Source: CAWEFA01 sp963851385 (GTDB lineage: Bacteria > Bacteroidota > Bacteroidia > Bacteroidales > DTGW01). From it: DNA of 64,000 nucleotides. The notes under the pieces are model-generated. The model did no database searches and was not told the origin of the DNA. It saw only the letters and a program-made list of their open reading frames with translations. Shown piece by piece: positions 46,777-54,650 of this stretch (positions within the stretch are counted from its first letter, which is position 1; each line of letters opens with the position of its first letter). The translations under genes and the position numbers were made by a program. The DNA lies in contig CAWKPE010000012.1 of the NCBI GenBank assembly GCA_963851385.1, positions 186,001 to 250,000 on the forward strand. Reading direction: 5' to 3'.

Positions 46777-47751
46777 ATGAAAATTTTTATTACCGGAGCT
46801 ACCGGATTTATTGGGCAACATTTAGCAAAGCGGTTAATAAATGAAGGCCATATAGTTCATGCAATATATCGTTCGATAGGGAAAACGAAAAGTCTCAATC
46901 ATGAAAACATCAAGTGGTTTGAAGGCGATATTTTAAATTGTGAAAGTTTAGAGACCGGAATGAAAGGTTGTGATCAGGCATTTCATCTAGCAGCTTATGC
47001 AGTTGCGTGGGAAAAAAATCCTGGTGATTTTAAAAAATTTAATGTTCAGGGAACAATAAATGTCATTGAAACTGCTTTAAAATGCGGAATTAATAATATT
47101 GTAATAACTTCTACTGCTGGAGTATTTGGACCGTCACAAAATGGTGAAATTGACGAAACTACAGTTCCATCTATTCCTTATTTTAAGGGTTACGAGTTTA
47201 CTAAAGCTGAAAGTGAAAAAACAGCAATAGATTATATTAAAAAAGGTTTAAGGATAATCATAGTAAATCCGACTCGTGTATATGGACCAGGAGTTTTGAA
47301 TGAGAGCAACAGTGTAACCAAAATTATAAAAAAATATATCGAAGGCAAATGGCATATTCTTCCTGGAAATGGTAAAAGTGCTGGCAATTATGCATTCATA
47401 GATGATGTTGTAAATGGCCACATACTTGCTATGCAAAAGGGCAGGTCAGGGGAACGTTACATTTTGGGTGGTGAAAATATAAGCTATAGGAAGTTATTTG
47501 ATACAATAAATGAAATTACCGGGGAAAAACATTTCCTTATTAATGTACCTTTAGTTTTTATGATAGGAATATCTAAGTTTTTAATTATAATGAATAAAGT
47601 CTTTGGAATCAAGCCACTTATTACTCCTGCACACGTAAGAAAATTTAATTATAACTGTGAAACAAATATTCATAAGGCTGAAACTGAGCTTGGTTATGTA
47701 ATAACAAATATTGAAGAAGGATTAAAAAGGACAATTTCCTGGTTCAATTAA
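46777..47751 (+). CDS. NAD-dependent epimerase/dehydratase (extended SDR)
   Basis: Extended short-chain dehydrogenase of 324 residues. The start at 46777 is chosen because the Rossmann motif MKIFITGATGFIGQHLAKRL begins there; an in-frame ATG 25 codons upstream would add an unrelated tail. The SDR catalytic pair is in FKGYEFTKAESEK (Tyr-x3-Lys, YEFTK) and the serine/threonine in VITSTAGVFGP. It resembles dihydroflavonol-4-reductase-like and hopanoid-associated sugar epimerase members. The substrate is likely a nucleotide sugar or a sterol/hopanoid-type compound but cannot be fixed. Confidence 0.85.
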   Translation: MKIFITGATGFIGQHLAKRLINEGHIVHAIYRSIGKTKSLNHENIKWFEGDILNCESLETGMKGCDQAFHLAAYAVAWEKNPGDFKKFNVQGTINVIETALKCGINNIVITSTAGVFGPSQNGEIDETTVPSIPYFKGYEFTKAESEKTAIDYIKKGLRIIIVNPTRVYGPGVLNESNSVTKIIKKYIEGKWHILPGNGKSAGNYAFIDDVVNGHILAMQKGRSGERYILGGENISYRKLFDTINEITGEKHFLINVPLVFMIGISKFLIIMNKVFGIKPLITPAHVRKFNYNCETNIHKAETELGYVITNIEEGLKRTISWFN

Positions 47752-47866
47752 ATACTTTTTTTTGTAAGTAATTAGTAAATTAGTAACTTGTAATCAATAA
47801 AAATGTATTAATTTATTTTTCACAAGTTAATAGGTCTGGTTTATTACAATATTTACATTAATTGAA

Positions 47867-48184
47867 ATGATGAAAGAAATTAAGAGAATAAACATCTTGT
47901 CGGTTGCCAAGATTTATGGTTTAAGCATGGCTTTTGTTGGTTTAATAATAGGAATATTTGTTGGATTCGCAATGTTTTTTTTCGGAACTTTTGTAGGACC
48001 GGATAATAATTATTCATCATATTTTGGTGTAAGTTTAGGTATAATTGGGCTTCTGGCAATGCCAATTCTGTTTGGCTTGTTAGGATTAATTTTTGGTGGA
48101 CTTGCTTCTTTTTTTTATAATATTCTTGCTTCCTGGCTTGGAGGAGTCAAAATTGAACTGGAAGATATAGAGGATAAAAAGTAA
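47867..48184 (+). CDS. small two-to-three-helix membrane protein
   Basis: Protein of 105 residues with hydrophobic segments at FVGLIIGIFVGFAMFFFG and LGIIGLLAMPILFGLLGLIF and a short acidic tail (KIELEDIEDKK). The middle part ending SFFYNILASWLGGVKIEL recalls a family of small conserved bacterial and archaeal membrane proteins (DUF3566-like in general build), but I do not claim a family. The start could be either of two adjacent ATGs. No functional neighbour. Confidence 0.65.
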   Translation: MMKEIKRINILSVAKIYGLSMAFVGLIIGIFVGFAMFFFGTFVGPDNNYSSYFGVSLGIIGLLAMPILFGLLGLIFGGLASFFYNILASWLGGVKIELEDIEDKK

Positions 48185-48210
48185 TAGGTAAATATAAAAT
48201 CTTAAATCAT

Positions 48211-48756
48211 TTATTCTATCTCAATTGTGACATTTGCCCAATTCTCGCCTTTTCTAATGCGATTCAATTGAGTATGTGTAATGCCAAATTCTCTTGCAAT
48301 GGAATTGGGTCTGATTTCTCCACTTATTAGTTTTAATTTAAGCTGTCTTACATCATCTACTGTTAGCTTGGCATTACTGAGTAATCCTCTTTTATAGTTA
48401 GGATTAAGTTTTTGATGTGCAAACATGGTTTGCCTTGTAACCCATAATAAATTTGAAATATGATTATTATCTTTATTAAAATCCAGGTGAATAACATGTT
48501 TTTGCCAAGGACTGTCTTTGGGAATAAAATGTTCGGCAACTAGTTTATGAATATATTTAGTAGTATTTTTTTGAAATTTTAATTTAACAACTAAAGCTTG
48601 ATAGCCTTTTAATTTGGTATTTTTAATTATATATCCACATGGATCCTTTTTAAAGCTTTTTAATCTGCCAAAATTGGAAATTTCATATTTTTCACTTTCA
48701 TCAAGATTAGGAATATTTAGTTTTTTCCATGTTTCAATTTCATAACAGTTTCTCAT
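48211..48756 (-). CDS. NUMOD4-HNH endonuclease with C-terminal helix-turn-helix
   Basis: Stand-alone homing-type endonuclease of 181 residues. The N-terminal NUMOD4 motif reads SEKYEISNFGRLKSFKKD. The HNH core is IHKLVAEHFIPKD followed by HVIHLDFNKDNNHISNLLWV. A C-terminal DNA-reading helix-turn-helix (NSIAREFGITHTQLNRIRKG) completes it. Such genes move by cutting DNA and are common as free-standing copies in Bacteroidota and phages. It interrupts no recognisable gene: it lies between a small membrane protein and the pst operon, so the insertion target is unknown. Frame intact. Confidence 0.88.
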   Translation of the reverse strand: MRNCYEIETWKKLNIPNLDESEKYEISNFGRLKSFKKDPCGYIIKNTKLKGYQALVVKLKFQKNTTKYIHKLVAEHFIPKDSPWQKHVIHLDFNKDNNHISNLLWVTRQTMFAHQKLNPNYKRGLLSNAKLTVDDVRQLKLKLISGEIRPNSIAREFGITHTQLNRIRKGENWANVTIEIE

Positions 48757-49084
48757 GAGTTATATTAAGTTTTAGTATTAATATAAAATTTGTATAAAAA
48801 GTAACCCTCAAAATTCAAATTTTTTAAACTCCAAAAAATTATTTCTTAAAAAGCACTATTAAATAAGGATTTATAATGCCAAAGGCTTTGAACAAAAGTG
48901 TTATCGGTTAACAAAACCAACCATTTATAAAAAAGGTTGTTCTAGAATAAAGAATGTTTGAATTGCAAGGAATAAAGATTCTGCTTTTAATAACTAAGTT
49001 GCACTATGATAAAAAGAAAATAAGAGTTGAAACTATTTTTTATATTTGTGAATTAGCATAATTATCTCGAAAAGCCGATATTGG
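48757..49084. other. 328-bp spacer before pstS, with -7 element
   Basis: No gene seen. On the plus strand TATATTTG at 49041-49048 matches the Bacteroidota -7 consensus 36 bp before pstS. I looked for a Pho-box-like pair of CTGTCAT-type repeats and found none. A short dyad CAACC / GGTTG sits near 48915-48940 and is too weak to call a terminator. Confidence 0.45.
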
Positions 49085-50092
49085 ATGAAAAGAAATATAG
49101 CTTTTATTTTAATAGTTATTGTACTTATTTCAAGTTGTAACAGAGAACCAAAGTACCATAAAAAGAGTAAACTTAAGGGTAATATTAGCATTTCAGGAGC
49201 ATTTGCATTATATCCTATGGCAGTATTATGGGCTGAAGAATTTATGAAAATTTATCCGGACGTCCAGATCGATATATCTGCAGGTGGAGCTGGAAAAGGG
49301 ATGGCAGATGTTCTCAACGGTATGGTCGATTTAGGCATGGTATCACGAAGTATAAATCAGGCAGAAAATAAAAAAGGTGCTTGGAGTATTGCAGTAGTTA
49401 AAGATGCTGTATTGCCAACTATAAGTTCCGGCAATCCATTTATTGATACATTAAAGAAAAAAGGGATAACTAAAGAACAATTAAAATCAATTTTTATTGA
49501 AAATAAAATTACAAATTGGAGCGCTATCACAGGTTTAATAGAAAAGCATATGACAATTCACGTTTTTACGCGTTCTGATGCTTGTGGTGCAGGTGAAATG
49601 TGGGGTAAGTACTTAGGGGGTAACCAGGAATCATTAAATGGTGTTGGTGTTTATGGAGATCCGGGAATGGCAGATGCAATTCGTAATGAGCCGGCATCAA
49701 TTGGATATAACAATGTGATTTATGTATACGATTTGGCAACTCGTAAGTTTTATAAAGGAATTCAGGTTTTACCAATCGACTTAAATAATAATGGTAAAAT
49801 TGATCCAAAGGAAAATTTTTATGATAATCTGGATAGTTTAAATAAAGCAATTCGTGATAGAATTTACCCTTCACCGCCATCCAGGGATTTGTACTTTGTT
49901 AGTAAAGGCAAACCTAAAAATGAAGTTGTAAAAGAATTTCTGAAATGGATATTGACTGACGGACAAAAATTTGTCAGTAAAGCAGGTTATGTAGAACTTT
50001 CAGATATACATAGGCTAGACGAGCTATCAAAAATTAAATTTAGTTTGCGAAGAAGTTTTCATTTAAAAAAAACAAAAACTGAAGAGAAATGA
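49085..50092 (+). CDS. pstS: phosphate-type ABC transporter substrate-binding lipoprotein
   Basis: Periplasmic binding protein anchored by a lipobox (VIVLISSCNREP). The PstS/PBP-like fold is supported by ISGAFALYPMAVLWAEEF, the anion-loop region AGGAGKGMADVLNGMVDLGM and VSRSI. The second anion loop, RSDGSGT in classical PstS, reads FTRSDACGAGEMWGKYLGG here. The change near the oxyanion suggests a variant phosphate site or another oxyanion. 335 residues. Its stop overlaps pstC in an ATGA, and the operon pstSCAB has no phoU. Confidence 0.85.
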   Translation: MKRNIAFILIVIVLISSCNREPKYHKKSKLKGNISISGAFALYPMAVLWAEEFMKIYPDVQIDISAGGAGKGMADVLNGMVDLGMVSRSINQAENKKGAWSIAVVKDAVLPTISSGNPFIDTLKKKGITKEQLKSIFIENKITNWSAITGLIEKHMTIHVFTRSDACGAGEMWGKYLGGNQESLNGVGVYGDPGMADAIRNEPASIGYNNVIYVYDLATRKFYKGIQVLPIDLNNNGKIDPKENFYDNLDSLNKAIRDRIYPSPPSRDLYFVSKGKPKNEVVKEFLKWILTDGQKFVSKAGYVELSDIHRLDELSKIKFSLRRSFHLKKTKTEEK

Positions 50093-51003
50093 AAATCTTT
50101 TTCCTTCTCAACAGCAATTTTTTTAAAAGAAAAATTAAAGAATGGTTCATTGGATGGTGGATGAAAATTGGAATGGCAATTGTTATCATATTACCAATTG
50201 CTATCGGCTTAGGGATTTATTTAAAATCTCATTTACTTCTTGAAAATACTTCATTCACAAGTATAATATTTTCCACAGAATGGAAACCGCAAAGTGGTAA
50301 ATTTGGTTTATTACCTTTTATCATTAGTTCGTTATGGGTAACAATAATAGCTATTGCAATTGCAGTTCCCATTTGTCTTTTTTCAGCCATTCATCTTACT
50401 CAATATGCAAAAAAATGGGTTTTAAAAATAATGCATCCGGTTATAGATATTTTAGCTGGGATACCTTCTGTAATTTACGGAATTTGGGGTGTAATTGCAG
50501 TTATTCCATTTGTGCAAAATCTTGGAACTTTATTTGGTAAGTCCATTTCGGGCTATAGCATACTTGCCGGTGCAATTGTACTTTCTATAATGATTGTACC
50601 TTTTATTCTTAATATTCTTATTGAGATTTTTAAAACCATTCCTGAAGAACTAACAGAAGCGTCACTTTCTTTAGGGGCCAGTCAATGGGAAACAATTAAA
50701 AAGGTATTATTAAGAAAAGCATTTCCGGGCATAATTTCAGCAATAGGTTTAGGTGTTTCAAGAGCATTTGGTGAAACTATTGCTGTATTGATGGTTGTTG
50801 GTAATGTTGTGAAAATACCTAAAGGCATTTTTCAACCTGGCTATCCTTTGCCAGCTCTTATTGCAAACAACTATGGAGAAATGTTGTCAATACCAATGTA
50901 TGATTCAGCACTTATGTTTTCAGCATTTATTCTTTTTTGTATAGTAATAGGATTTAATTTGTTATCGAGAATAGCAATAATGAGATTTGAAAAAAGGCTT
51001 TAG
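50089..51003 (+). CDS. pstC: phosphate ABC transporter permease PstC
   Basis: Membrane subunit of 304 residues with six predicted helices. The permease coupling motif lies in EELTEASLSLGASQWETIKK, and GVSRAFGETIAVLMVVGN is the PstC-typical segment. It begins inside the pstS stop (ATGA), so the two are coupled. The 76-bp spacer to pstA holds GA-rich sequence (GAGAGGGGGAAGAA). Confidence 0.92.
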   Translation: MKIFFLLNSNFFKRKIKEWFIGWWMKIGMAIVIILPIAIGLGIYLKSHLLLENTSFTSIIFSTEWKPQSGKFGLLPFIISSLWVTIIAIAIAVPICLFSAIHLTQYAKKWVLKIMHPVIDILAGIPSVIYGIWGVIAVIPFVQNLGTLFGKSISGYSILAGAIVLSIMIVPFILNILIEIFKTIPEELTEASLSLGASQWETIKKVLLRKAFPGIISAIGLGVSRAFGETIAVLMVVGNVVKIPKGIFQPGYPLPALIANNYGEMLSIPMYDSALMFSAFILFCIVIGFNLLSRIAIMRFEKRL

Positions 51004-51079
51004 AATGACAAACGATGAAAGACTAAAGACAAATGAGAAAGAGAGGGGGAAGAAAATTTTATAGTTTAATTAAATAGAT

Positions 51080-51937
51080 ATGAGTTTTAGAAGAAAGAAA
51101 GCGGAAGAATATGTGTTTAGAGGATTAATGTTCCTCGCTACATGCTTAATAGTTTCAGTATTGCTAATCATTTTATATGGAATATTTCACAGGGGCATAT
51201 TTTCTCTTTCATGGGAAATGTTAACATCAACGCCTAAAGGGGGATTTTATTTTGGGAAGGAAGGAGGAATCGCCAATGCTATAATCGGATCTATTTATCT
51301 TTCATTTGGTGCAGTTTTTTTAGCCTTACTCATTGGACTACCTGTAGCTTTATTTATGAATGTTTACTTAGTAAAATTTAAAAAATTTGTTAATATCATT
51401 CGGTTTTTACTTGATATTCTTTGGGGGATTCCATCTATTGTTTACGGCGCTTTTGGTTTTTCAATAATGATTGTTTTTGGATGGAAAACTTCACTATTGG
51501 CCGGAATCATAATAGTAGCTTTATTTATTATTCCGATATTAATAAGAGGTATGGATGAAGTATTAAAAACTGTTCCAGGAGGGCTCATTGAATCGTCATT
51601 TTCACTTGGTGCTACTAGAAGCGAAACAGCTTTTCATGTTTTTATTAAACAATGTATTCCGGGCATAGTAACAGCTATTTTGCTTTCATTCGGGAGAGCA
51701 ATTGGTGATGCGGCAGCCGTTCTTTTTACTGCAGGTTTTACAGACAGGATACCAACTTCTCTCTCGCAGCCTTCAGCAACTTTGCCATTGTCAATATTTT
51801 TTCAACTCAGTTCACCTGTTCCTGAAGTTAAGAACAGGGCTTATGCAGCCGCTGTAGTACTTACAATTATTATTCTTTTGATAAGTATTTTTTCAAGATA
51901 TATTTCAGGGAAATATAAAAAAAATAGTATTAGATAA
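51080..51937 (+). CDS. pstA: phosphate ABC transporter permease PstA
   Basis: Second permease half, 285 residues. The coupling motif is IESSFSLGATRSETAFHVFI and the family segment AIGDAAAVLFTAGFTDRIP. Positively charged N-terminus (MSFRRKKAEEYVF) faces the cytoplasm. pstB starts 2 bp after its stop. Confidence 0.92.
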   Translation: MSFRRKKAEEYVFRGLMFLATCLIVSVLLIILYGIFHRGIFSLSWEMLTSTPKGGFYFGKEGGIANAIIGSIYLSFGAVFLALLIGLPVALFMNVYLVKFKKFVNIIRFLLDILWGIPSIVYGAFGFSIMIVFGWKTSLLAGIIIVALFIIPILIRGMDEVLKTVPGGLIESSFSLGATRSETAFHVFIKQCIPGIVTAILLSFGRAIGDAAAVLFTAGFTDRIPTSLSQPSATLPLSIFFQLSSPVPEVKNRAYAAAVVLTIIILLISIFSRYISGKYKKNSIR

Positions 51938-51939
51938 TT

Positions 51940-52701
51940 ATGTGCGCAGAAACTCAAATTAGTATTCGAAACCTTAATCTTTCGATTGGAGAATTGAAAA
52001 TATTAAATGATATTAATGTTGATATTCCAAAAAATAAAATCACCGTAATAATTGGACCATCGGGTTGTGGAAAAACAACTTTATTAAAAACATTAAATCG
52101 TTTGACGGATTTATATCCTGATGTCAGAGTTAATGGGAATATAATTATTGATGATGAAGATATTCTTCATACTCATAGAGACATTACTGATGTAAGAAAA
52201 AAAATGGGTTTGTTGGCTCAAAGACCATACCCTTTACCCATGAGTATCTTTAATAATGTTGCTTTTGGATTAAAATTAAATGGCAATACTAAAAAAGATT
52301 TGTTACACGAACGCGTTGAGCATTATTTAAAACAGGTAAATTTATGGGATGAGGTAAAAAATCGCCTGAAAGAACCTGCTTCTGCTTTGTCAATAGGTCA
52401 GCAGCAGCGACTTTGTCTTGCGCGGGGACTAAGTGTCGAACCAGAAATTATTCTTGCAGATGAACCTACTTCTGCTCTTGATCCTATTTCCAGCCAGGCA
52501 ATAGAAAAAAAATTCATAGAGTTAAAATCAAATTATACCATAATTGTGGTAACTCATATTCTTAGACAAGCACGAAGAATTGCGGATTATATTATATTTA
52601 TGTACCTAGGAGAAATAATTGAACACGGTATAACAAAGGAAATTCTTGAAAACCCAAAACAGGAAAAAACAAAAATGTACATAGAAGGATTATTTAATTA
52701 A
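51940..52701 (+). CDS. pstB: phosphate ABC transporter ATP-binding protein PstB
   Basis: Cytoplasmic ATPase of 253 residues. Walker A is IIGPSGCGKTTLLKTL, the PstB-specific NRLTDLYPDVRVNGNI follows, the signature motif is LSIGQQQRLCLARGL (LSGGQ with G changed to I) and Walker B is EIILADEPTSALDP with the H-loop in VVTHILRQARRIADY. The altered LSIGQ is found in PstB-like proteins. Its stop overlaps the end of the convergent ygiD-like gene by 8 bp. Confidence 0.93.
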   Translation: MCAETQISIRNLNLSIGELKILNDINVDIPKNKITVIIGPSGCGKTTLLKTLNRLTDLYPDVRVNGNIIIDDEDILHTHRDITDVRKKMGLLAQRPYPLPMSIFNNVAFGLKLNGNTKKDLLHERVEHYLKQVNLWDEVKNRLKEPASALSIGQQQRLCLARGLSVEPEIILADEPTSALDPISSQAIEKKFIELKSNYTIIVVTHILRQARRIADYIIFMYLGEIIEHGITKEILENPKQEKTKMYIEGLFN

Positions 52702-53467
52702 CTATAAAACTTCTCATTGAAATTGAACCATTCTGGATTTCTTCATAAGTAAAATTAATTTTTTCTTCAGGAAATTTAGTTCCCATCACATATAGTAAAG
52801 GATAGTAATGATCCGCTGAAGGGACTGCTTTTATTCCCAATTCATTTTTTTGTGGGAAATAAAATAAACTTTCTAAATCTTCTTTAATTATTAGCTGTTT
52901 AAGAATATTATCAGCTTCAATAGCCCAATCATAGGCAATAGCATTGGTATTAAAATCAATTTCATAAAGATTGTGAACAAGATTACCACTACCAATAATA
53001 AATATTTCCTTTTCCCTTAATTTTCTGAGTAACTTCCCTGTTTCAAAATGATATTCGGGTGGTTTGTTAAGGTCAATGCTTATTTCAATTACGGGAACAT
53101 CGGCCTTTGGAAATGCATGGTAGAGAATAGACCATGCGGCATGATCAATTCCCCATCTCAGCGAAATTTGCAATTCTTTTTCTTTAGTTATTTCAATTAT
53201 TTGTTCAGCAAGTTCGGATGAACCCGATGGTCTATATTGAACTTCATATAGTTTTTGCGGGAATCCGTAAAAATCGTATATCTGTAAAGGATTGTTATTA
53301 CCAGTAACATAAGTTCCATTTGTCAACCAATGTGCGGAAATTACAATAATAGATTTTGGTTTTGGTATTTCGATTCCAAGCTTTTTCAAATGTTTGGTAT
53401 AATCATTATCTTCTATAATATTCATTGGAGAACCATGTCCAATAAATAAAGCCGGAAATAATTTCAT
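52694..53467 (-). CDS. ygiD: YgiD-like class III extradiol dioxygenase (DODA-type)
   Basis: Cytoplasmic metal-dependent dioxygenase family acting on catechols such as DOPA. The 257-residue protein carries the ligand histidines in FIGHGSPMN, VISAHWLTNG and the NLVHNLYEI region, and keeps the family order GIDHAAWSILYHAFPKADVP. E. coli YgiD is a 4,5-DOPA dioxygenase; the physiological substrate in Bacteroidota is unknown. Convergent and slightly overlapping with pstB. Frame intact. Confidence 0.9.
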   Translation of the reverse strand: MKLFPALFIGHGSPMNIIEDNDYTKHLKKLGIEIPKPKSIIVISAHWLTNGTYVTGNNNPLQIYDFYGFPQKLYEVQYRPSGSSELAEQIIEITKEKELQISLRWGIDHAAWSILYHAFPKADVPVIEISIDLNKPPEYHFETGKLLRKLREKEIFIIGSGNLVHNLYEIDFNTNAIAYDWAIEADNILKQLIIKEDLESLFYFPQKNELGIKAVPSADHYYPLLYVMGTKFPEEKINFTYEEIQNGSISMRSFIVN

Positions 53468-53587
53468 AATTTTTTATTTCAAATATTAGTAATACTAAAA
53501 ACAGCCATGTAAAAAACATGTTCTTTAATATAACCTTATTTTGATTATATTTAACCGAATAATATTAATTATATAAATAAAAATCAG

Positions 53588-53612
53588 GCTTCAACTCTGC
53601 TCAACCTGACGT
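53588..53612. repeat. degenerate copy of a common intergenic Bacteroidota repeat
   Basis: The plus strand reads GCTTCAACTCTGCTCAACCT and continues GACGT. It resembles the widespread intergenic word CTTCGACTCCGCTCAGCCTG known to me from Bacteroidota genomes, with several mismatches. It lies in a 503-bp gap that otherwise holds only a protein fragment and a small ORF. The match is by memory. Confidence 0.3.
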
Positions 53613-53628
53613 TAGAAGTTATATTTAG

Positions 53629-53772
53629 CATAGTCGAGATAATAATTTAAATCATTTATGGGATGATTCATTAAAAGAAGGAGAAGTTGATTTGGATGAG
53701 TGGTACACGACATATTATGTTTTTGAATGTCCACATTGTGGGAAATTAAGAGGGAACTGGGATTGTGATTAA
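53629..53772 (+). pseudogene. C-terminal fragment of a small zinc-ribbon-like protein
   Basis: An open frame without a usable early start (preceded by TAG at 53626) encodes a clearly protein-like stretch: WDDSLKEGEVDLDEWYTTYY then VFECPHCGKLRGNWDCD and a stop. CPHC plus a final cysteine suggests a metal knuckle. The only possible starts are internal, so this is either the remains of a longer gene or a gene with a lost start. I do not recognise the family. Confidence 0.4.
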
Positions 53773-53777
53773 ATTGT

Positions 53778-53939
53778 TCATACTACTGTATAATCCACTA
53801 AGCATAGCAAAGGGACTGAAGTTTCGGGAGCGAAATTAAGTTCTTTCATCAGCATTTCGTGTAACGTGATAGGTAAAGAGCTCCGAATCCCATACGCTTC
53901 ATACATTAGATCAAAATCTATATGATTAAAAACTGACAT
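53778..53939 (-). CDS. hypothetical 53-residue protein
   Basis: Starts MSVFNHIDFDLMYEAYGIRS and ends PETSVPLLCLVDYTVV. Composition is mixed and protein-like, unlike the low-complexity shadows typical of this AT-rich genome. It lies between the zinc-ribbon fragment and the DinB-like gene, 31 bp before the start of the latter on the opposite strand. No family recognised; it may be a remnant or a small accessory protein. Confidence 0.4.
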   Translation of the reverse strand: MSVFNHIDFDLMYEAYGIRSSLPITLHEMLMKELNFAPETSVPLLCLVDYTVV

Positions 53940-53970
53940 TAATTATTTCAAAATATAAAATAAATTTTCT

Positions 53971-54450
53971 ATGAATGAATTTAATGAAAACAATCAGGAA
54001 CTATTAAGTTTGATTAATGAGTGGGAATTTAAATTAATAGTTCTTTCAGAGGATGTGATATCAATGCGTCGAAATAGCCAAAATAGGACAATCAAGCAAA
54101 TTGTCGGACACATGGTTGATTCTGCCTCGAATAATACTCACCGGATAGTTCATTTACAGTACCAGCCAAGTCCCTTGATTTTTCCGGATTATGCGAACTT
54201 TGGAAATAATGACAGGTGGATTTCAATACAAAATTACCAATCGGAAAATTGGAACAACCTGGTTCAACTTTGGAAATATTCGAACATTCATATTGTTCAT
54301 GTTATTAATAATGTAAATACAGAGAAATTGGATAACGAATGGATTACTGCTTTAAATGAAAAGGTATCGCTAAAAGCGATGATTATGGATTACTTGAGAC
54401 ATTTTAAACTGCATTTAAGCGAAATTGAAGAATTGATAAATAAAAATTAA
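53971..54450 (+). CDS. DinB-family (YfiT-like) four-helix protein
   Basis: Cytoplasmic protein of 159 residues with the DinB-like four-helix bundle. A histidine in IVGHMVDSASNNTHRIVHL and the C-terminal pair in YLRHFKLHLSEIEEL form the usual metal-binding triad. Many relatives are thiol transferases that use bacillithiol or similar cofactors. The substrate is unknown. Single gene with its own 200-bp downstream spacer before the fucosidase gene. Confidence 0.85.
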   Translation: MNEFNENNQELLSLINEWEFKLIVLSEDVISMRRNSQNRTIKQIVGHMVDSASNNTHRIVHLQYQPSPLIFPDYANFGNNDRWISIQNYQSENWNNLVQLWKYSNIHIVHVINNVNTEKLDNEWITALNEKVSLKAMIMDYLRHFKLHLSEIEELINKN

Positions 54451-54629
54451 GGAAACCATATTGACAATTTTGTTTCAAATAGTTTTACTCTTATAACGAT
54501 CAAAGTATATTGTAGTTTGATCCATAGATTCAAATAATCATTATTACCCATTCAGAATATATTTTCTATAAGAATTTTATAGAATCCGAAATTAAAGTGT
54601 AATAATTACATTTAAAAGACGTTTTTTAC

Positions 54630-54637
54630 TAAATTTG
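54630..54637 (+). promoter_or_regulatory. -7 promoter element before the fucosidase gene
   Basis: TAAATTTG fits TAnnTTTG and lies 13 bp before the start codon, so the leader would be very short. No clear -33 TTG. Bacteroidota messages often have weak or absent Shine-Dalgarno sites, consistent with the A-rich bases between. Confidence 0.45.
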
Positions 54638-54650
54638 TAATAAAAATACA

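Noticed and set aside
48757..49084. Pho-box type operator before pstS
   Set aside because: No pair of CTGTCAT-like direct repeats was found in the spacer.
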